Source of the DNA: CAZSSH01 sp964609825
Lineage (GTDB): Bacteria; Verrucomicrobiota; Lentisphaeria; Victivallales; Victivallaceae
Direction: 5' to 3'
DNA length: 64,000 nt
NCBI GenBank assembly: GCA_964609825.1
Contig: CAZSSH010000008.1
Location: forward strand, 84,143-148,142
How positions within the stretch are numbered: the stretch's first letter is position 1; each line of letters starts with the position of its first letter. Below, in pieces: positions 6,933-16,353 of the stretch. The notes under the pieces were generated by a model. That model searched no databases. It was given only the letters and a program-made list of their open reading frames with translations, and was not told the DNA's origin. The position numbers and the translations under genes are program-made.

Positions 6933-8954
6933 GTGAAAAATTTGCTCAAAAAATTATGGCCGGTGGATTGCTCCGGAAAAGGCGTGTTTTTTACCCTCAC
7001 CTTATGGGTAATCGGACTGTATTTTTTGATTTCGGTTTTCATTTTCCTTGCCATGATTGATGTTCTCAAAAACAGCCAAGAAGATTGTTTGCAGTCACTC
7101 CTGTTAATCGCCATGATCTCAACTTTAGGTGCCGCCTTCAAATTAGGCTGGTTCTATTATCGCGAAAGCAAACCGCGGTGCTGGTTGCGCTGGCTCTTTT
7201 GGCCGGCGGCCATTTTTTCGGTCACAATCCCGATTGGAGTCAGCATCCAAAATCTCGACCATTTATTTTTTGCGGTGCCGGGATTTTTTATTTTTTGGTT
7301 TTTAATGTTGCTGCTGCTCCCCAAAGTCAAGTGGTACTATGCGCTTGGCAATGCGCTTGCTTGGGCGGGCGGGATATTGATCGTTTTAACCATCTTTTTG
7401 AACGCTCGTTCCCCGTATAAATGTATCTCAAAATTTCCCGGCGGCGACGGTAACTTTGATGAATACGACCGCAGTTTTGGCCCCCATGATTATATCGGGA
7501 TTAACTCCTTTTGGTCCATTCCCAAATTTTTTGATTTTTCCGCCGCTGACTGGTTTTATTTTTTGCTGCTCGGAGTCGCGTTCTTGGCCGCCGGTTATTG
7601 GCTGCTCGCTAAAATCTTTGCTGGTATCGACGGCCTCCCGTGGCGCCGGATGTTCGGCAAAGGCGTACTCGCACTTTGGAGCTTGGCGGCGGCAACCTAT
7701 CTCTTTTTTGTCATGACAGCGCTTTGGCAAAATCATCAATCTGCACAAAATATCAAATTATTGACGCAATACTTTTGCCGACCACTCACCATGGCCGCCC
7801 TGGGAGAGCAGTACTACAATGGCGACCAGCCGGATATGAAATTTTGGAGTGTACTTGACAATCAAAGATTTGAGTCAAATAACATATCCGATAAAATCAA
7901 TTTTTATGGAGAGCCGCTGTCGGACATGCCTCCCGAAGAATTAGTCGAAGCCCGGCAAAAATTTGCGCGGCTTGAGCCAATCTTAACACGCTGGGAGCAG
8001 GCGTTTACAACTCAAAATCCCGCGCCGCCATTGAAGCGGAAATACCTGCCGGGAAAAGAGATGGAGCTTATATTTTATGATGTTCCCATCATAAAATCAT
8101 TTCACGATTGGGAGCTGTGGCGCTTGCGTTTCGCGCTGGCGGATAAGGAGACCGCGCTGGCGCTGCAAATTTACCAAAGGATCAAAACCGTTGATGATAT
8201 CTTGCTGCGCGAAAATAATTTATGCGGTATCTCCAACTGGCTGTATTGCGAAAATCAGCGATTGGATGCGCTGCAATGGTTGCTTGAGTCAGGCCGACTC
8301 ACTGATTTGCAATTACAGGCAATCAAAACCGATCTCCAAACAACCGAGTCGCAAATCCCGGTCATCAAAGAGCGCTGGTATTACGGTGATACAGTGGCCC
8401 GACTGGATGTATATGACCGGATCGGTTACGGCTTTCGCGAGCTCCCCAATTTGCCGCTGAGTCCGCCGTTGTATTATTTGCAATGGGCCTTGCCGCAAGT
8501 CTGGTGGGTTCAGGAAAAAGAAAAAAATCAGGATACTCGGCTCATGATCCGGGAATACGTCAAAAATGACAACATCGCAAGCTGGCCCCGAAGTAACTTT
8601 AATACACAATTAAAGTGTTTAACCGCCCGGCTCCGCGCGGCAAAGACAATCCTCCGCGCCATCGAGTACAAGCAACAACACGACCATTACCCGGAGACCT
8701 TGGACAACCTCCCCCTTGACCCCTTTACCGGCCAGCCGATGCAGTACCATGCCGGAGAGCGGCAGATTGTGCAAACGTATTTAATCACTGCAAATGACCC
8801 GTGGAATGATCGACGGCGGATGGTAACCGCCCCGGTAGTGATCTGTTGGAGCGTCGGCCCCAATCTCAAGGATGACCAAGGCAAAGGGTGGTCGCCCTAC
8901 ATTCCATATCACGAGCCGGATGACGCCGCCTTTATCGTAAGGATCAAACCGTGA
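6933..8954 (+). CDS. Multi-pass membrane protein of a four-member tandem family, copy 1
   Basis: 673 residues, GTG start with GGAGG eight bases upstream. About seven hydrophobic segments are seen (roughly 18-42, 53-75, 86-104, 110-130, 136-156, 207-229, 244-264), followed by a large soluble part of about 400 residues. The linker after the fifth segment is Gly/Asp-rich. Shared family blocks are 'RRMFGKGVLALWSLAAATYL' (238-257), a helical region with 'LDALQWLLESGRL', 'IPVIKERWYYGD' and 'PQVWWV'. A C-terminal 'YPETLDNLPLDPFTGQPMQY' (about 586-605) resembles the GspG-type pseudopilin C-terminus. I recognise no known enzyme. It shares GTGA with copy 2, so the pair is coupled. Confidence 0.7.
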   Translation: MKNLLKKLWPVDCSGKGVFFTLTLWVIGLYFLISVFIFLAMIDVLKNSQEDCLQSLLLIAMISTLGAAFKLGWFYYRESKPRCWLRWLFWPAAIFSVTIPIGVSIQNLDHLFFAVPGFFIFWFLMLLLLPKVKWYYALGNALAWAGGILIVLTIFLNARSPYKCISKFPGGDGNFDEYDRSFGPHDYIGINSFWSIPKFFDFSAADWFYFLLLGVAFLAAGYWLLAKIFAGIDGLPWRRMFGKGVLALWSLAAATYLFFVMTALWQNHQSAQNIKLLTQYFCRPLTMAALGEQYYNGDQPDMKFWSVLDNQRFESNNISDKINFYGEPLSDMPPEELVEARQKFARLEPILTRWEQAFTTQNPAPPLKRKYLPGKEMELIFYDVPIIKSFHDWELWRLRFALADKETALALQIYQRIKTVDDILLRENNLCGISNWLYCENQRLDALQWLLESGRLTDLQLQAIKTDLQTTESQIPVIKERWYYGDTVARLDVYDRIGYGFRELPNLPLSPPLYYLQWALPQVWWVQEKEKNQDTRLMIREYVKNDNIASWPRSNFNTQLKCLTARLRAAKTILRAIEYKQQHDHYPETLDNLPLDPFTGQPMQYHAGERQIVQTYLITANDPWNDRRRMVTAPVVICWSVGPNLKDDQGKGWSPYIPYHEPDDAAFIVRIKP

Positions 8955-10939
8955 AAATCAAACCGTTGCTCCAAAAAACATTCCTTTGGGACACCTCGGC
9001 GGAGGAAGCATTTTTCGCCCTCACCTTGTGGGGCGTCGGGCTCTATCTCACTTTTTCGGCAGTGCTGTGGCTGTGGGTGGAGGGATTCATCCCCACGCCT
9101 TTTCTCGAAAACGGAAACGATGGGATTTCCGTCACCGTACCGATTGTCTGGGGCTGGGCCGCCTCCCTGAGCATATATGCCGTCTGGCGGTTTGCCTGTT
9201 TTTATTTTGACGTTTGCCGCCCCCGATGGTGGCTCATCAGCAGCTTTTTCGGCATAATTATCCTATACTTGACCGGGCTGTATGTGATCGGTCATAATTC
9301 GGCGACGGATGCCGTCCCGATGGGATGGGTGATCGTCACTTCGACCTTTGTATTTTGGATTTTTCCGGCGCTGCTGCTGACGCGCGTCCGCTGCCGGAGC
9401 TATTTTGCCAATGCCCTGACCTGGAGCAGCGGAGGCTTGATCATCGCCTTTGTTGCAACCTATGCCCACTTTTATTTTAAAGAGGTCAAATTTGGCGGAG
9501 ACCCCCGATACACCCCATGGGAGGATTTTTGCATCGGTCTGGCCCAATGGTACCATCTTGCCGGAACGGACTGGCTCTGGCTGACCTTGCTCGGGCTCGG
9601 ACTGCTGCTGGCCGGTTACCTTCTCACGGCCAAACTGTTTGCCGAGGCGGCACGAATTCCGCTCTGCCGGATGTTCGGCCGCGCCGTGCTCACCTTGTGG
9701 GTCTTGGCGGCTATAACTTATCTTGTTTTTTTAGTGATGGCACTGCGGGCAAGCGGTCAGGCAGCCCAAAATGTGAAGGATTTGGAGCAGCGCTTCGGCC
9801 GCCCGGTCAATATGGAAACCTTGGCCGTCTACTATTTTACGGGCGACCGCCCCAATGCCGAATTTTGGCGTCAAATCAAAGTTCTGAAACAAAGGTGCTG
9901 CGCCAAAAACACCAGCGGTATCCCGAACATCGTCCCGCCGGGGCTTGCGCTTGAATGGCGGCAGATGCTGGAAACAACCCGCGATCCTCTGGAGCAATGG
10001 GAGAAAATGTTTGCCGGCGTCATCCCGCCTGACAACTATCAATTTCGCCGGGGGCAAGGTTACGAAATCTGGTCGCCAATGTTATGGAGCATTCATCAAT
10101 TTTGCATTATTGAGCTCAAAAAACTTTATCTGGCGCTGCTTGACGGCGATACCGGCGCTGCGCTTAAAATTTACCGGCAAATGAAACATGCCGAAGACTC
10201 CATGCTCCGCCAATTCGGCCACAATACAAATACATGGAAATGGTGTTTGTATCTGCGGCTGCGCGCCTTGCAATGGCTTCTTGAGTCGGGCAAACTCTCC
10301 GGTGATGAGCTGGCCGTCTTATCCTCCGACTTGCAGACAACCGAGCAAACGGTGCCGGTCATGGCGGAGCGGATGCTGTACGGAGAGGCGGTTCAATTTT
10401 TGGATATCTTTAACATGTACGGAGAAGGAACCAATTATCATAGCGATATGATGACTTTACCGCTCCAGTCCTTGCGCTGTATCATGCCGCAACTCTGGTG
10501 GTATGCCGCCATGGATAAAGTATGTGCCACCGGAATCATGAAAAACATTGATCAGGATACCGATGCGGCAAAACGGCAAATTTTTGTGGTCAGCCGTTAC
10601 GTTTCATCGTTGCCGCTGACCGATAAAGTATTGCGGTATCTCACCATGGATATACGCGCGGCCGAGGTGATGATCCGGGCGGCCCGCTACCGGTTGGAGC
10701 ACGGGAGCTATCCCGAATATTTGGACGACCTCCCCCTTGACCTGAAAAGCGGAAAAATGCTGCAATACAGCAAGGGAGAGTTTCCGGTCAAGCTGGATAT
10801 TGCCGACAAATTCAACGACAACTGGAATGTTTATGGAGTAACCGAAACCATCCCGGCAGTCGTCTGTTGGCAACCCCAAACCCAAGCGGACAAACCCGGT
10901 GCCGGAAATATTCTCTTTTGGCTGCGGATCAAACCGTGA
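8951..10939 (+). CDS. Tandem membrane protein family, copy 2
   Basis: 662 residues, GTG start overlapping the stop of copy 1 (GTGA). The N-terminal half has the same set of membrane segments. Family blocks include 'RMFGRAVLTLWVLAAITYLVF', 'AQNVKDLEQRFGRPVNMETLA', 'LRALQWLLESGKLS', 'TVPVMAERMLYGEAV' and 'MPQLWWYAAMDK'. The end carries 'YPEYLDDLPLDLKSGKMLQY', so the usual D-P-F-x-G motif is changed to D-L-K-S-G. Function unknown. The soluble C-terminal part may face either side of the membrane; topology cannot be fixed by eye. Confidence 0.7.
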   Translation: MKIKPLLQKTFLWDTSAEEAFFALTLWGVGLYLTFSAVLWLWVEGFIPTPFLENGNDGISVTVPIVWGWAASLSIYAVWRFACFYFDVCRPRWWLISSFFGIIILYLTGLYVIGHNSATDAVPMGWVIVTSTFVFWIFPALLLTRVRCRSYFANALTWSSGGLIIAFVATYAHFYFKEVKFGGDPRYTPWEDFCIGLAQWYHLAGTDWLWLTLLGLGLLLAGYLLTAKLFAEAARIPLCRMFGRAVLTLWVLAAITYLVFLVMALRASGQAAQNVKDLEQRFGRPVNMETLAVYYFTGDRPNAEFWRQIKVLKQRCCAKNTSGIPNIVPPGLALEWRQMLETTRDPLEQWEKMFAGVIPPDNYQFRRGQGYEIWSPMLWSIHQFCIIELKKLYLALLDGDTGAALKIYRQMKHAEDSMLRQFGHNTNTWKWCLYLRLRALQWLLESGKLSGDELAVLSSDLQTTEQTVPVMAERMLYGEAVQFLDIFNMYGEGTNYHSDMMTLPLQSLRCIMPQLWWYAAMDKVCATGIMKNIDQDTDAAKRQIFVVSRYVSSLPLTDKVLRYLTMDIRAAEVMIRAARYRLEHGSYPEYLDDLPLDLKSGKMLQYSKGEFPVKLDIADKFNDNWNVYGVTETIPAVVCWQPQTQADKPGAGNILFWLRIKP

Positions 10940-10960
10940 AATAATTTTTGCAATTTTCTC

Positions 10961-10989
10961 TTGCATTGCTGAAAATTTTATGCTATCTT
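10961..10989 (+). promoter_or_regulatory. Promoter of the second paralog pair
   Basis: TTGCAT (10961-10966), 17 bp spacer, TATCTT (10984-10989), again TGCTATCTT. The upstream 'CAATTTTCTC' also resembles the region before 6876, so the promoter seems to have been copied with the genes. Confidence 0.6.
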
Positions 10990-11042
10990 ATGGTTGACAT
11001 AAAAACCTGCCCGGCAGTCACCGGACGATCAAAGAGGAGTCA

Positions 11043-13064
11043 ATGGCGATGAAAAACTGGTTGGCCAAGTTGTCTTTTAAGGATGCGCCCGCGCAAGGCG
11101 CATGGTTTGCCATTACGTTGTGGGGGCTTGGGCTTTATGTGATTTTTTCGCTGCTGCTCGCTCTGACGGTTTCCGGGCTGGTTCCCTTCGGCAACCATAA
11201 CCCGGGAGTCGCGGTATGGGTGATTCTAGGGTTGCTGGTCGGGCTGACCATTTATTTGGGGCTGACGCTGTTTCGCTTTTATTATCTGAGTTGCCAAAAG
11301 ACGCCCAAACGGGAAATCGCCTTTTGGGTGGTGTTTGCACTCTACGGCATCATGGTGGCGACCTCGATCAACTACGGCGGCGCCGCCGGTTTTGTCATTG
11401 CCACGGCACTGTTTGGCGCATGGCTGTTTCCATTGCTGTTAATCCCCAAAATCCGTTGGTGCTGTTATTTGGCCCACGGATTCAGTTGGACGATTGGCGC
11501 GCTGCTGTTGATCGCCATGCTGCTCCGGGCGGTTGCCGAAAAAAGCAACGTGTTCGGACTCGTCCCCGGCAGATCCGAGCCCGGGTATTGGACAAAAATG
11601 ATTGTCAATCACGAGCTCTCGGGCGGCGGCTGGATTTTTTTGGTATTGCTGAGCTTGGTTTTGATCCTGGCGGGGTACTTGTTAACGGCCAAGATCTTTG
11701 GCGACGTCTGGGCGGTGCCGTTTCGCAAGATGTTCGGCAAAGGGGCGCTCACACTATGGGAACTTGCCGCCGCAACTTACCTTGTTTTTTTAGTGATGGC
11801 CAACATCGCCAGTCGGCAAACCGCTCAGGATATCAAAAATTTGGAGCAGCGGTTCGGCCGCCCGATGACTGCCGCCGCCCTCGGCAAACTCTATTTGGGT
11901 AATGATCAACCCAATCCGGAATTTTGGAAAAATATTGCAAAATATTTTGATCGATGCGATACCAAAGTTGATACCATCGACTTTGGCTACCCCCCCGATA
12001 CCATACCCGCACCGTTGTTAACCCAATGGCGGAAACAATTTGACAATGCCGATTTGGCGGCATGGGAGCAAGCCTTTGCCGGCAACATCCCGCCCGAGGC
12101 CCGGCAACATGAACCGGGGACGCTGGCTTTTATGACGCTTGCCAACTTAAACGCATTACGGCAATTTGCCCGGCTGGAGCTTTGGCGCATCCGTTTTGCG
12201 CTCATGGACAATAATATCCAAGACGCCCTTGCCGCTTACTGCCGGATGACCAATATTGATGACTTTTTATTGCGCGAAACCAATCTCATCGGCGGCTTGG
12301 TCTGGATGAGTTGCCAAAATATCCGGCTGGATGCCTTGCAACTCTTGCTGGAGTCAGGGAAACTCTCCAATGCCCAACTGCAAACGCTTGCCGCCAGTTT
12401 GCAAGCCACCGAAAAACAAATTCCCGTCATGCAAGAGCGCTGTCTCTACAGCGAAGCGGTTTTCGGCCTGGATGTTTTTGACATGATCGGCCGCGGATTT
12501 GAAACCTATGACACCAAGCACAAAACCGCGCCTTATCAAACCCTGCGCTTTTTGGCCCCGCAACTTTGGTGGTATGCCGCCAAAGACAAAAGCTATATGG
12601 CCCGACACTATAACATCAGCTCTTTTGCCGCCATGGCCGACCCCGACGGCGCAAAAAATGCGATGCTGATAAGCGGCATGATGATGCCGGGATTGCGGCC
12701 GGTGGCGGCAAAATTTGACGGCCTTACCGCGCGTTTGCGCGCCGCCGGGGTTATTATCCGTGCCGTCGAGTATCAGCACCGGCACGGCGAATACCCCCAA
12801 ACCTTGGACAACCTCCCGCTTGACCCCTTTAACAACCAGCCGCTGCAATACCGCTCAGGCCCGTGCGAGGTGGAGAAATCCGCGGTCATCCGCAACGGCG
12901 ATGACTGGAAAATCGTATATCAACCGGAAACCGTCCCCGGCGTCATTTCTTGGAGCGTCGGCCGCGATCAAATCAACAGCAACGGCCTCCGGCGCAATCA
13001 CACTACCAGAGGGACAAAAAAACTTGATGACGTCAGCTTTATGGTCCAAATCCCAAAGCCATGA
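11043..13064 (+). CDS. Tandem membrane protein family, copy 3
   Basis: 673 residues from the ATG at 11043. A second in-frame ATG at 11049 is better spaced from AGGAG (11035-11039) and may be the true start. The same architecture is seen: about seven N-terminal membrane segments, then 'RKMFGKGALTLWELAAATYLV', 'AQDIKNLEQRFGRPMTAAALG', 'LDALQLLLESGKLSNAQL', 'QIPVMQERCLYSEAV' and 'APQLWWYAAKDK'. It ends with 'YPQTLDNLPLDPFNNQPLQY'. It starts a new transcription unit with its own promoter and overlaps copy 4 by ATGA. Function unknown. Confidence 0.7.
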   Translation: MAMKNWLAKLSFKDAPAQGAWFAITLWGLGLYVIFSLLLALTVSGLVPFGNHNPGVAVWVILGLLVGLTIYLGLTLFRFYYLSCQKTPKREIAFWVVFALYGIMVATSINYGGAAGFVIATALFGAWLFPLLLIPKIRWCCYLAHGFSWTIGALLLIAMLLRAVAEKSNVFGLVPGRSEPGYWTKMIVNHELSGGGWIFLVLLSLVLILAGYLLTAKIFGDVWAVPFRKMFGKGALTLWELAAATYLVFLVMANIASRQTAQDIKNLEQRFGRPMTAAALGKLYLGNDQPNPEFWKNIAKYFDRCDTKVDTIDFGYPPDTIPAPLLTQWRKQFDNADLAAWEQAFAGNIPPEARQHEPGTLAFMTLANLNALRQFARLELWRIRFALMDNNIQDALAAYCRMTNIDDFLLRETNLIGGLVWMSCQNIRLDALQLLLESGKLSNAQLQTLAASLQATEKQIPVMQERCLYSEAVFGLDVFDMIGRGFETYDTKHKTAPYQTLRFLAPQLWWYAAKDKSYMARHYNISSFAAMADPDGAKNAMLISGMMMPGLRPVAAKFDGLTARLRAAGVIIRAVEYQHRHGEYPQTLDNLPLDPFNNQPLQYRSGPCEVEKSAVIRNGDDWKIVYQPETVPGVISWSVGRDQINSNGLRRNHTTRGTKKLDDVSFMVQIPKP

Positions 13065-15028
13065 TCAAAGCCATACTTAAAAAACTGTTTTACTGGGACG
13101 CTCCCGCCCAAGGGGCGTTTTTTGCCCTCACGTTGTGGGGGATCGGCTGTTATCTTATTGCGTCGCTCTTACTTTGGATGATGGTTTCGGAGTTTTTACT
13201 CTCCGGCACGGAGGCCGTACTCCATGCATCGATTGCAGCGCTTGGTCTGATTTTGGGATTGACGGTTTATTTTTTGGGGTTGCTGCTGCGCTTTTATTAC
13301 CAAAGCAGCCGGGACAATTGCTCCTACGCTTTGCCAGTGATGCTCGCCTCGTGCGCGGCCGGATTGGCAGCCGGGGTCGAATTGGGCGGCGTTTTTGGTG
13401 CAATAACTGCTGCCTTGGCTTTTGCTTTTTGGTTTTTTCCGGCGCTGTTGCTGCCCCGCATTCGCTGCCGCGATTATTTGCTCTATGCCCTCTTCTGGAG
13501 CACCGGGACAGTCGTCATTGCCACAGTTTGCGGCATTTATTATAACTATTTCGGCGAAATCATGTTTGACGACTTTGACGGCATCACTTACGACGGACTT
13601 TTTGAGTCCGTCGCCGGATTTTGCCAGCTCTCCGGCAAGGGCTGGGGTTGGTTTTGGCTGTCAGGTATCCTCTTTACTCTAACGAGCTATTTGCTGACGG
13701 CAAAAATATTGGGCGCCGCTTTGGACGTGCCGTTTCGCCGGATGTTTGACAAAAAAATCATCATATTATGGATACTGGCGGCGGCCAATTATCTCATTTT
13801 TGGGGCCATGGCGGTATCGACCGACCGGCAGGCGGCAAAAGAGCTCAAGACTTTGGCGCAGCATTTCCGCCACCCGATCACCATGGAGGCCGTGGGCCAG
13901 CTTTACTACGGCAAAGATCAACCGGATGCCCGTTTTTGGCAAACAATTGACGAGTATGCGGAGCAGTGCGGTGATGACTCCCAAGCGGTGGCCATCACAG
14001 AGCTCTTACGCTCCACCGACGACATCAGCGCCGACTTGATGACATTGTGGAAAAAAGAATTCTTTCGCCAAAATGCCGTCTTACCCCAATGGGAAAAAGC
14101 TTTTGACGGCATCATCCCGCCCGAGCCGCGGCAATACCAAACCGGAAAACCAGGAGGGATCGAGATATCCCTTTATATGAATATCAAGCGGTTTATTGTT
14201 CTGGAGTCGTGGTGCCTCCGTTTTGCGCTGGAGGACAACGACATTGACGGTGCCTGGAAAGCATACCAACGGTTGAAACATGCGGCCGACGCATACCGCG
14301 ACTCTTATATAATCGGCGGCTTCGGCTGGATTGCGGTGCAAAACCGGCGACTGGAGGCAATGCAACTCTTGCTGGAGTCAGGCAAACTTTCTCCGAGTGA
14401 GCTGCAAACATTGGCGGCCGAAACGGCTGAGATGGAGCAAAAAATCATCCCGCTGTATCAGCAAAGCTTATACAGCGAAGCCGTATATTGCCTCAATGCT
14501 TTTGACATGATGGATCAGGGCGGCCAATTGGACCTTGACAAAAGAGAGTGGCCGCCCTACCGGCTCACCCGTTATTTTATGCCGCAATTGTGGTGGTACG
14601 GCGCCGTCAACCGACGCTATCTCATCGAATATTTTAAGCCCGGCACCGCTTGCAAAATTTCGCCCAATCCGTCAAGATTTTACACGACGTTGCTTCCGGC
14701 ATTGCCGCCGTTCAAAACCAAATTTGACTGGCTCACCGCCCGGGTGCGCGCCGCCGGGGTGATCATCCGCGCCGCCGAGTATCAACGACAGCATGGAGAG
14801 TACCCAAAAACCTTGGACGATCTCCCGGCCAATCCCTTTACCGGCCAACCGCTGCAATACCGCGTCGGCGACTGTGAAATCCGAACCCGCACCGCGGCCA
14901 AAAGCGAAAACAGTTGGTATACCGAAATCCTTCCACAAACCGTCCCGGCGATCCGATGCTGGGGACTAGAACCCAATGACCGATCCCCGGTTGACTTTAC
15001 CGTCCGGATCAAGCTCAAAGACAATTAA
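13061..15028 (+). CDS. Tandem membrane protein family, copy 4
   Basis: 655 residues, ATG overlapping the stop of copy 3 (ATGA). The family layout is kept: N-terminal membrane segments, 'RRMFDKKIIILWILAAANYL', 'AAKELKTLAQHFRHPITMEA', 'EAMQLLLESGKLSPSELQ', 'MPQLWWYGAVN' and 'YPKTLDDLPANPFTGQPLQY'. It is the most divergent copy in the middle (an acidic 'FDDFDGITYDG' loop; 'KIIPLYQQSLYSEAV' for the usual IPVM.ER block). No terminator hairpin is evident between its stop and the promoter at 15097. Confidence 0.7.
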   Translation: MIKAILKKLFYWDAPAQGAFFALTLWGIGCYLIASLLLWMMVSEFLLSGTEAVLHASIAALGLILGLTVYFLGLLLRFYYQSSRDNCSYALPVMLASCAAGLAAGVELGGVFGAITAALAFAFWFFPALLLPRIRCRDYLLYALFWSTGTVVIATVCGIYYNYFGEIMFDDFDGITYDGLFESVAGFCQLSGKGWGWFWLSGILFTLTSYLLTAKILGAALDVPFRRMFDKKIIILWILAAANYLIFGAMAVSTDRQAAKELKTLAQHFRHPITMEAVGQLYYGKDQPDARFWQTIDEYAEQCGDDSQAVAITELLRSTDDISADLMTLWKKEFFRQNAVLPQWEKAFDGIIPPEPRQYQTGKPGGIEISLYMNIKRFIVLESWCLRFALEDNDIDGAWKAYQRLKHAADAYRDSYIIGGFGWIAVQNRRLEAMQLLLESGKLSPSELQTLAAETAEMEQKIIPLYQQSLYSEAVYCLNAFDMMDQGGQLDLDKREWPPYRLTRYFMPQLWWYGAVNRRYLIEYFKPGTACKISPNPSRFYTTLLPALPPFKTKFDWLTARVRAAGVIIRAAEYQRQHGEYPKTLDDLPANPFTGQPLQYRVGDCEIRTRTAAKSENSWYTEILPQTVPAIRCWGLEPNDRSPVDFTVRIKLKDN

Positions 15029-15096
15029 ATCCAACCAATTAATTCCCGTCTACCACTCCCATTTTCAATTTTTCTCAAATATTTTTCATCCCGGGC

Positions 15097-15125
15097 TTGA
15101 CATCGTGGATCGAGTGTGGTATAAT
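15097..15125 (+). promoter_or_regulatory. Consensus promoter P1 upstream of the GntR cassette
   Basis: TTGACA (15097-15102), 17 bp spacer, TATAAT (15120-15125): perfect in both hexamers. It would give a leader of about 200 nt before the regulator gene. Confidence 0.75.
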
Positions 15126-15143
15126 AAAAGTGATATAATTGAT
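15119..15143 (+). repeat. Exact 25-bp direct repeat, copy A (overlaps P1 -10)
   Basis: The 25 bases at 15119-15143 recur unchanged at 15303-15327. The unit begins with the TATAAT box and continues through 'AAAGTGATATAATTGAT'. It may hold the binding site of the GntR regulator as well as the start region. Confidence 0.8.
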
Positions 15144-15223
15144 TGATGTTTTTTAAATAAAATCAGCAATCCAAAGAAAAAGGTGACCGACGCGGCATGA
15201 AATTGACTCTGTAAATATGTCCC

Positions 15224-15257
15224 GTCATCGTTGTCCGAAGCAGCAACGATCGATGAC
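15224..15257 (+). other. Inverted repeat in the leader between P1 and P2
   Basis: ATCGTTG (15227-15233) pairs with CAACGAT (15244-15250), and alternatively GTCATCG (15224-15230) pairs with CGATGAC (15251-15257). The two stems share bases and are mutually exclusive in part. The rest of 15029-15339 holds P1, P2, the direct repeats and a five-codon ORF at about 15196 (MKLTL), and no larger gene. Confidence 0.45.
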
Positions 15258-15280
15258 CGCCAATATTTTAAATCGGCGTC

Positions 15281-15309
15281 TTGACTTTGATAGGAATTTG
15301 TAGTATAAT
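15281..15309 (+). promoter_or_regulatory. Near-consensus promoter P2 of the GntR cassette
   Basis: TTGACT (15281-15286), 17 bp spacer, TATAAT (15304-15309). The -10 lies in the second copy of the 25-bp repeat. It starts transcription about 25 bp before the ATG at 15340. Confidence 0.75.
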
Positions 15310-15327
15310 AAAAGTGATATAATTGAT
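15303..15327 (+). repeat. Exact 25-bp direct repeat, copy B (overlaps P2 -10)
   Basis: Identical to 15119-15143; see that entry. Confidence 0.8.
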
Positions 15328-15339
15328 CGAGGATTCTAT

Positions 15340-16341
15340 ATGAAAAATAAAAATACAGCAAACATCAGCGATTTTCACAGCAGCGGCAATGCCGGAATTC
15401 ATCAGGAAATCGCCCAATATTTACGGGAAAAAATCGAGTCCGGCGTACTGGCTCCCGGCGAACGGTTGCCGCCCTTACGCGAATTGGCAAAATGTTGCCA
15501 AACCAATTATTTTTCGGTCAAAGTCGCAACCGATCTTTTGGTTGATTTTGGATTGCTCAACAAACAGCACGGCCGCGGCATGTTTGTCGCACCGCGCGGA
15601 AACGATATCCGCCGGGTCGGTATTTATACGTCCAAAATTTTTAACCGAAAAACCGACCTGACCGCGTTTTCAGTATTGCGCGATTTGCTGATTGAGGGCT
15701 TTCAGGCACGCGGGATAACCTGCATGATTTTTGATGACTGCCGCCCGGCGGAGCAACATCACCAAGCCCCGGACGAGCTGCAGCAGGCAATCATTTCGGG
15801 ACAAATCCAAGCGGTCGTGGGAGTCATCGTCCGCAAGATCGACAACGAGTGGTTTGACCGGCTGCCGATCCGCAAAGCCACCATGATGCATGACCCGCAA
15901 TGCGATTTTCAGGCCATCGCCCGGTTGTTGAATGAGCGGGGGTGCCAGCGCGTCGCCGGGATTATTTCCGGCGGACCGATTGCCAAAAAAAGTTTTCTTT
16001 TAGCCGGTTTGCATGAGGCCGGCATCAAAATCAAGCCGCGTTACCTCAAGGTGATCCATGAGGAGAATTATCAGCAAAGCTGGGGAGAGATCGGCTACCG
16101 TTGCACCATGGAGCTCTTGAATTGCCCGCAGCGGCCGGACGCCTTGATTGTCTATCCCGACAATGCGGTCATGGGGGCGATGCAGGCAATCATCCGGCTG
16201 GGCATCCAAGTCCCCGAAAAGTTATTTGTGATCTTTCACCGCAATTTGGAGCTCAGTTATTTTTGTTCTTTTGATGCGGCTTATATGGATACCAAAATTT
16301 CCGCAATTGCCGATCAGCTGATTGACTCAATCATAAAATAG
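15340..16341 (+). CDS. GntR-type regulator with LacI-like ligand-binding domain
   Basis: 333 residues. A winged helix of the GntR type spans about 20-90 ('IHQEIAQYLREKIESGVLAP', 'GERLPPLRELAKCCQTNYFSV', 'LLNKQHGRGMFV'). The rest is a type I periplasmic-binding fold, starting 'RRVGIYTSKIF' and ending 'QVPEKLFVIFHRN', like LacI/GalR effector domains. It is the first gene of a unit with a pilin-like gene 12 bp downstream and a secreted glycoside hydrolase after that. It therefore probably senses the sugar released by that enzyme and controls its own operon through the duplicated promoter region. Helix-turn-helix residues look intact. Confidence 0.85.
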   Translation: MKNKNTANISDFHSSGNAGIHQEIAQYLREKIESGVLAPGERLPPLRELAKCCQTNYFSVKVATDLLVDFGLLNKQHGRGMFVAPRGNDIRRVGIYTSKIFNRKTDLTAFSVLRDLLIEGFQARGITCMIFDDCRPAEQHHQAPDELQQAIISGQIQAVVGVIVRKIDNEWFDRLPIRKATMMHDPQCDFQAIARLLNERGCQRVAGIISGGPIAKKSFLLAGLHEAGIKIKPRYLKVIHEENYQQSWGEIGYRCTMELLNCPQRPDALIVYPDNAVMGAMQAIIRLGIQVPEKLFVIFHRNLELSYFCSFDAAYMDTKISAIADQLIDSIIK

Positions 16342-16353
16342 GAGATTGTATTG

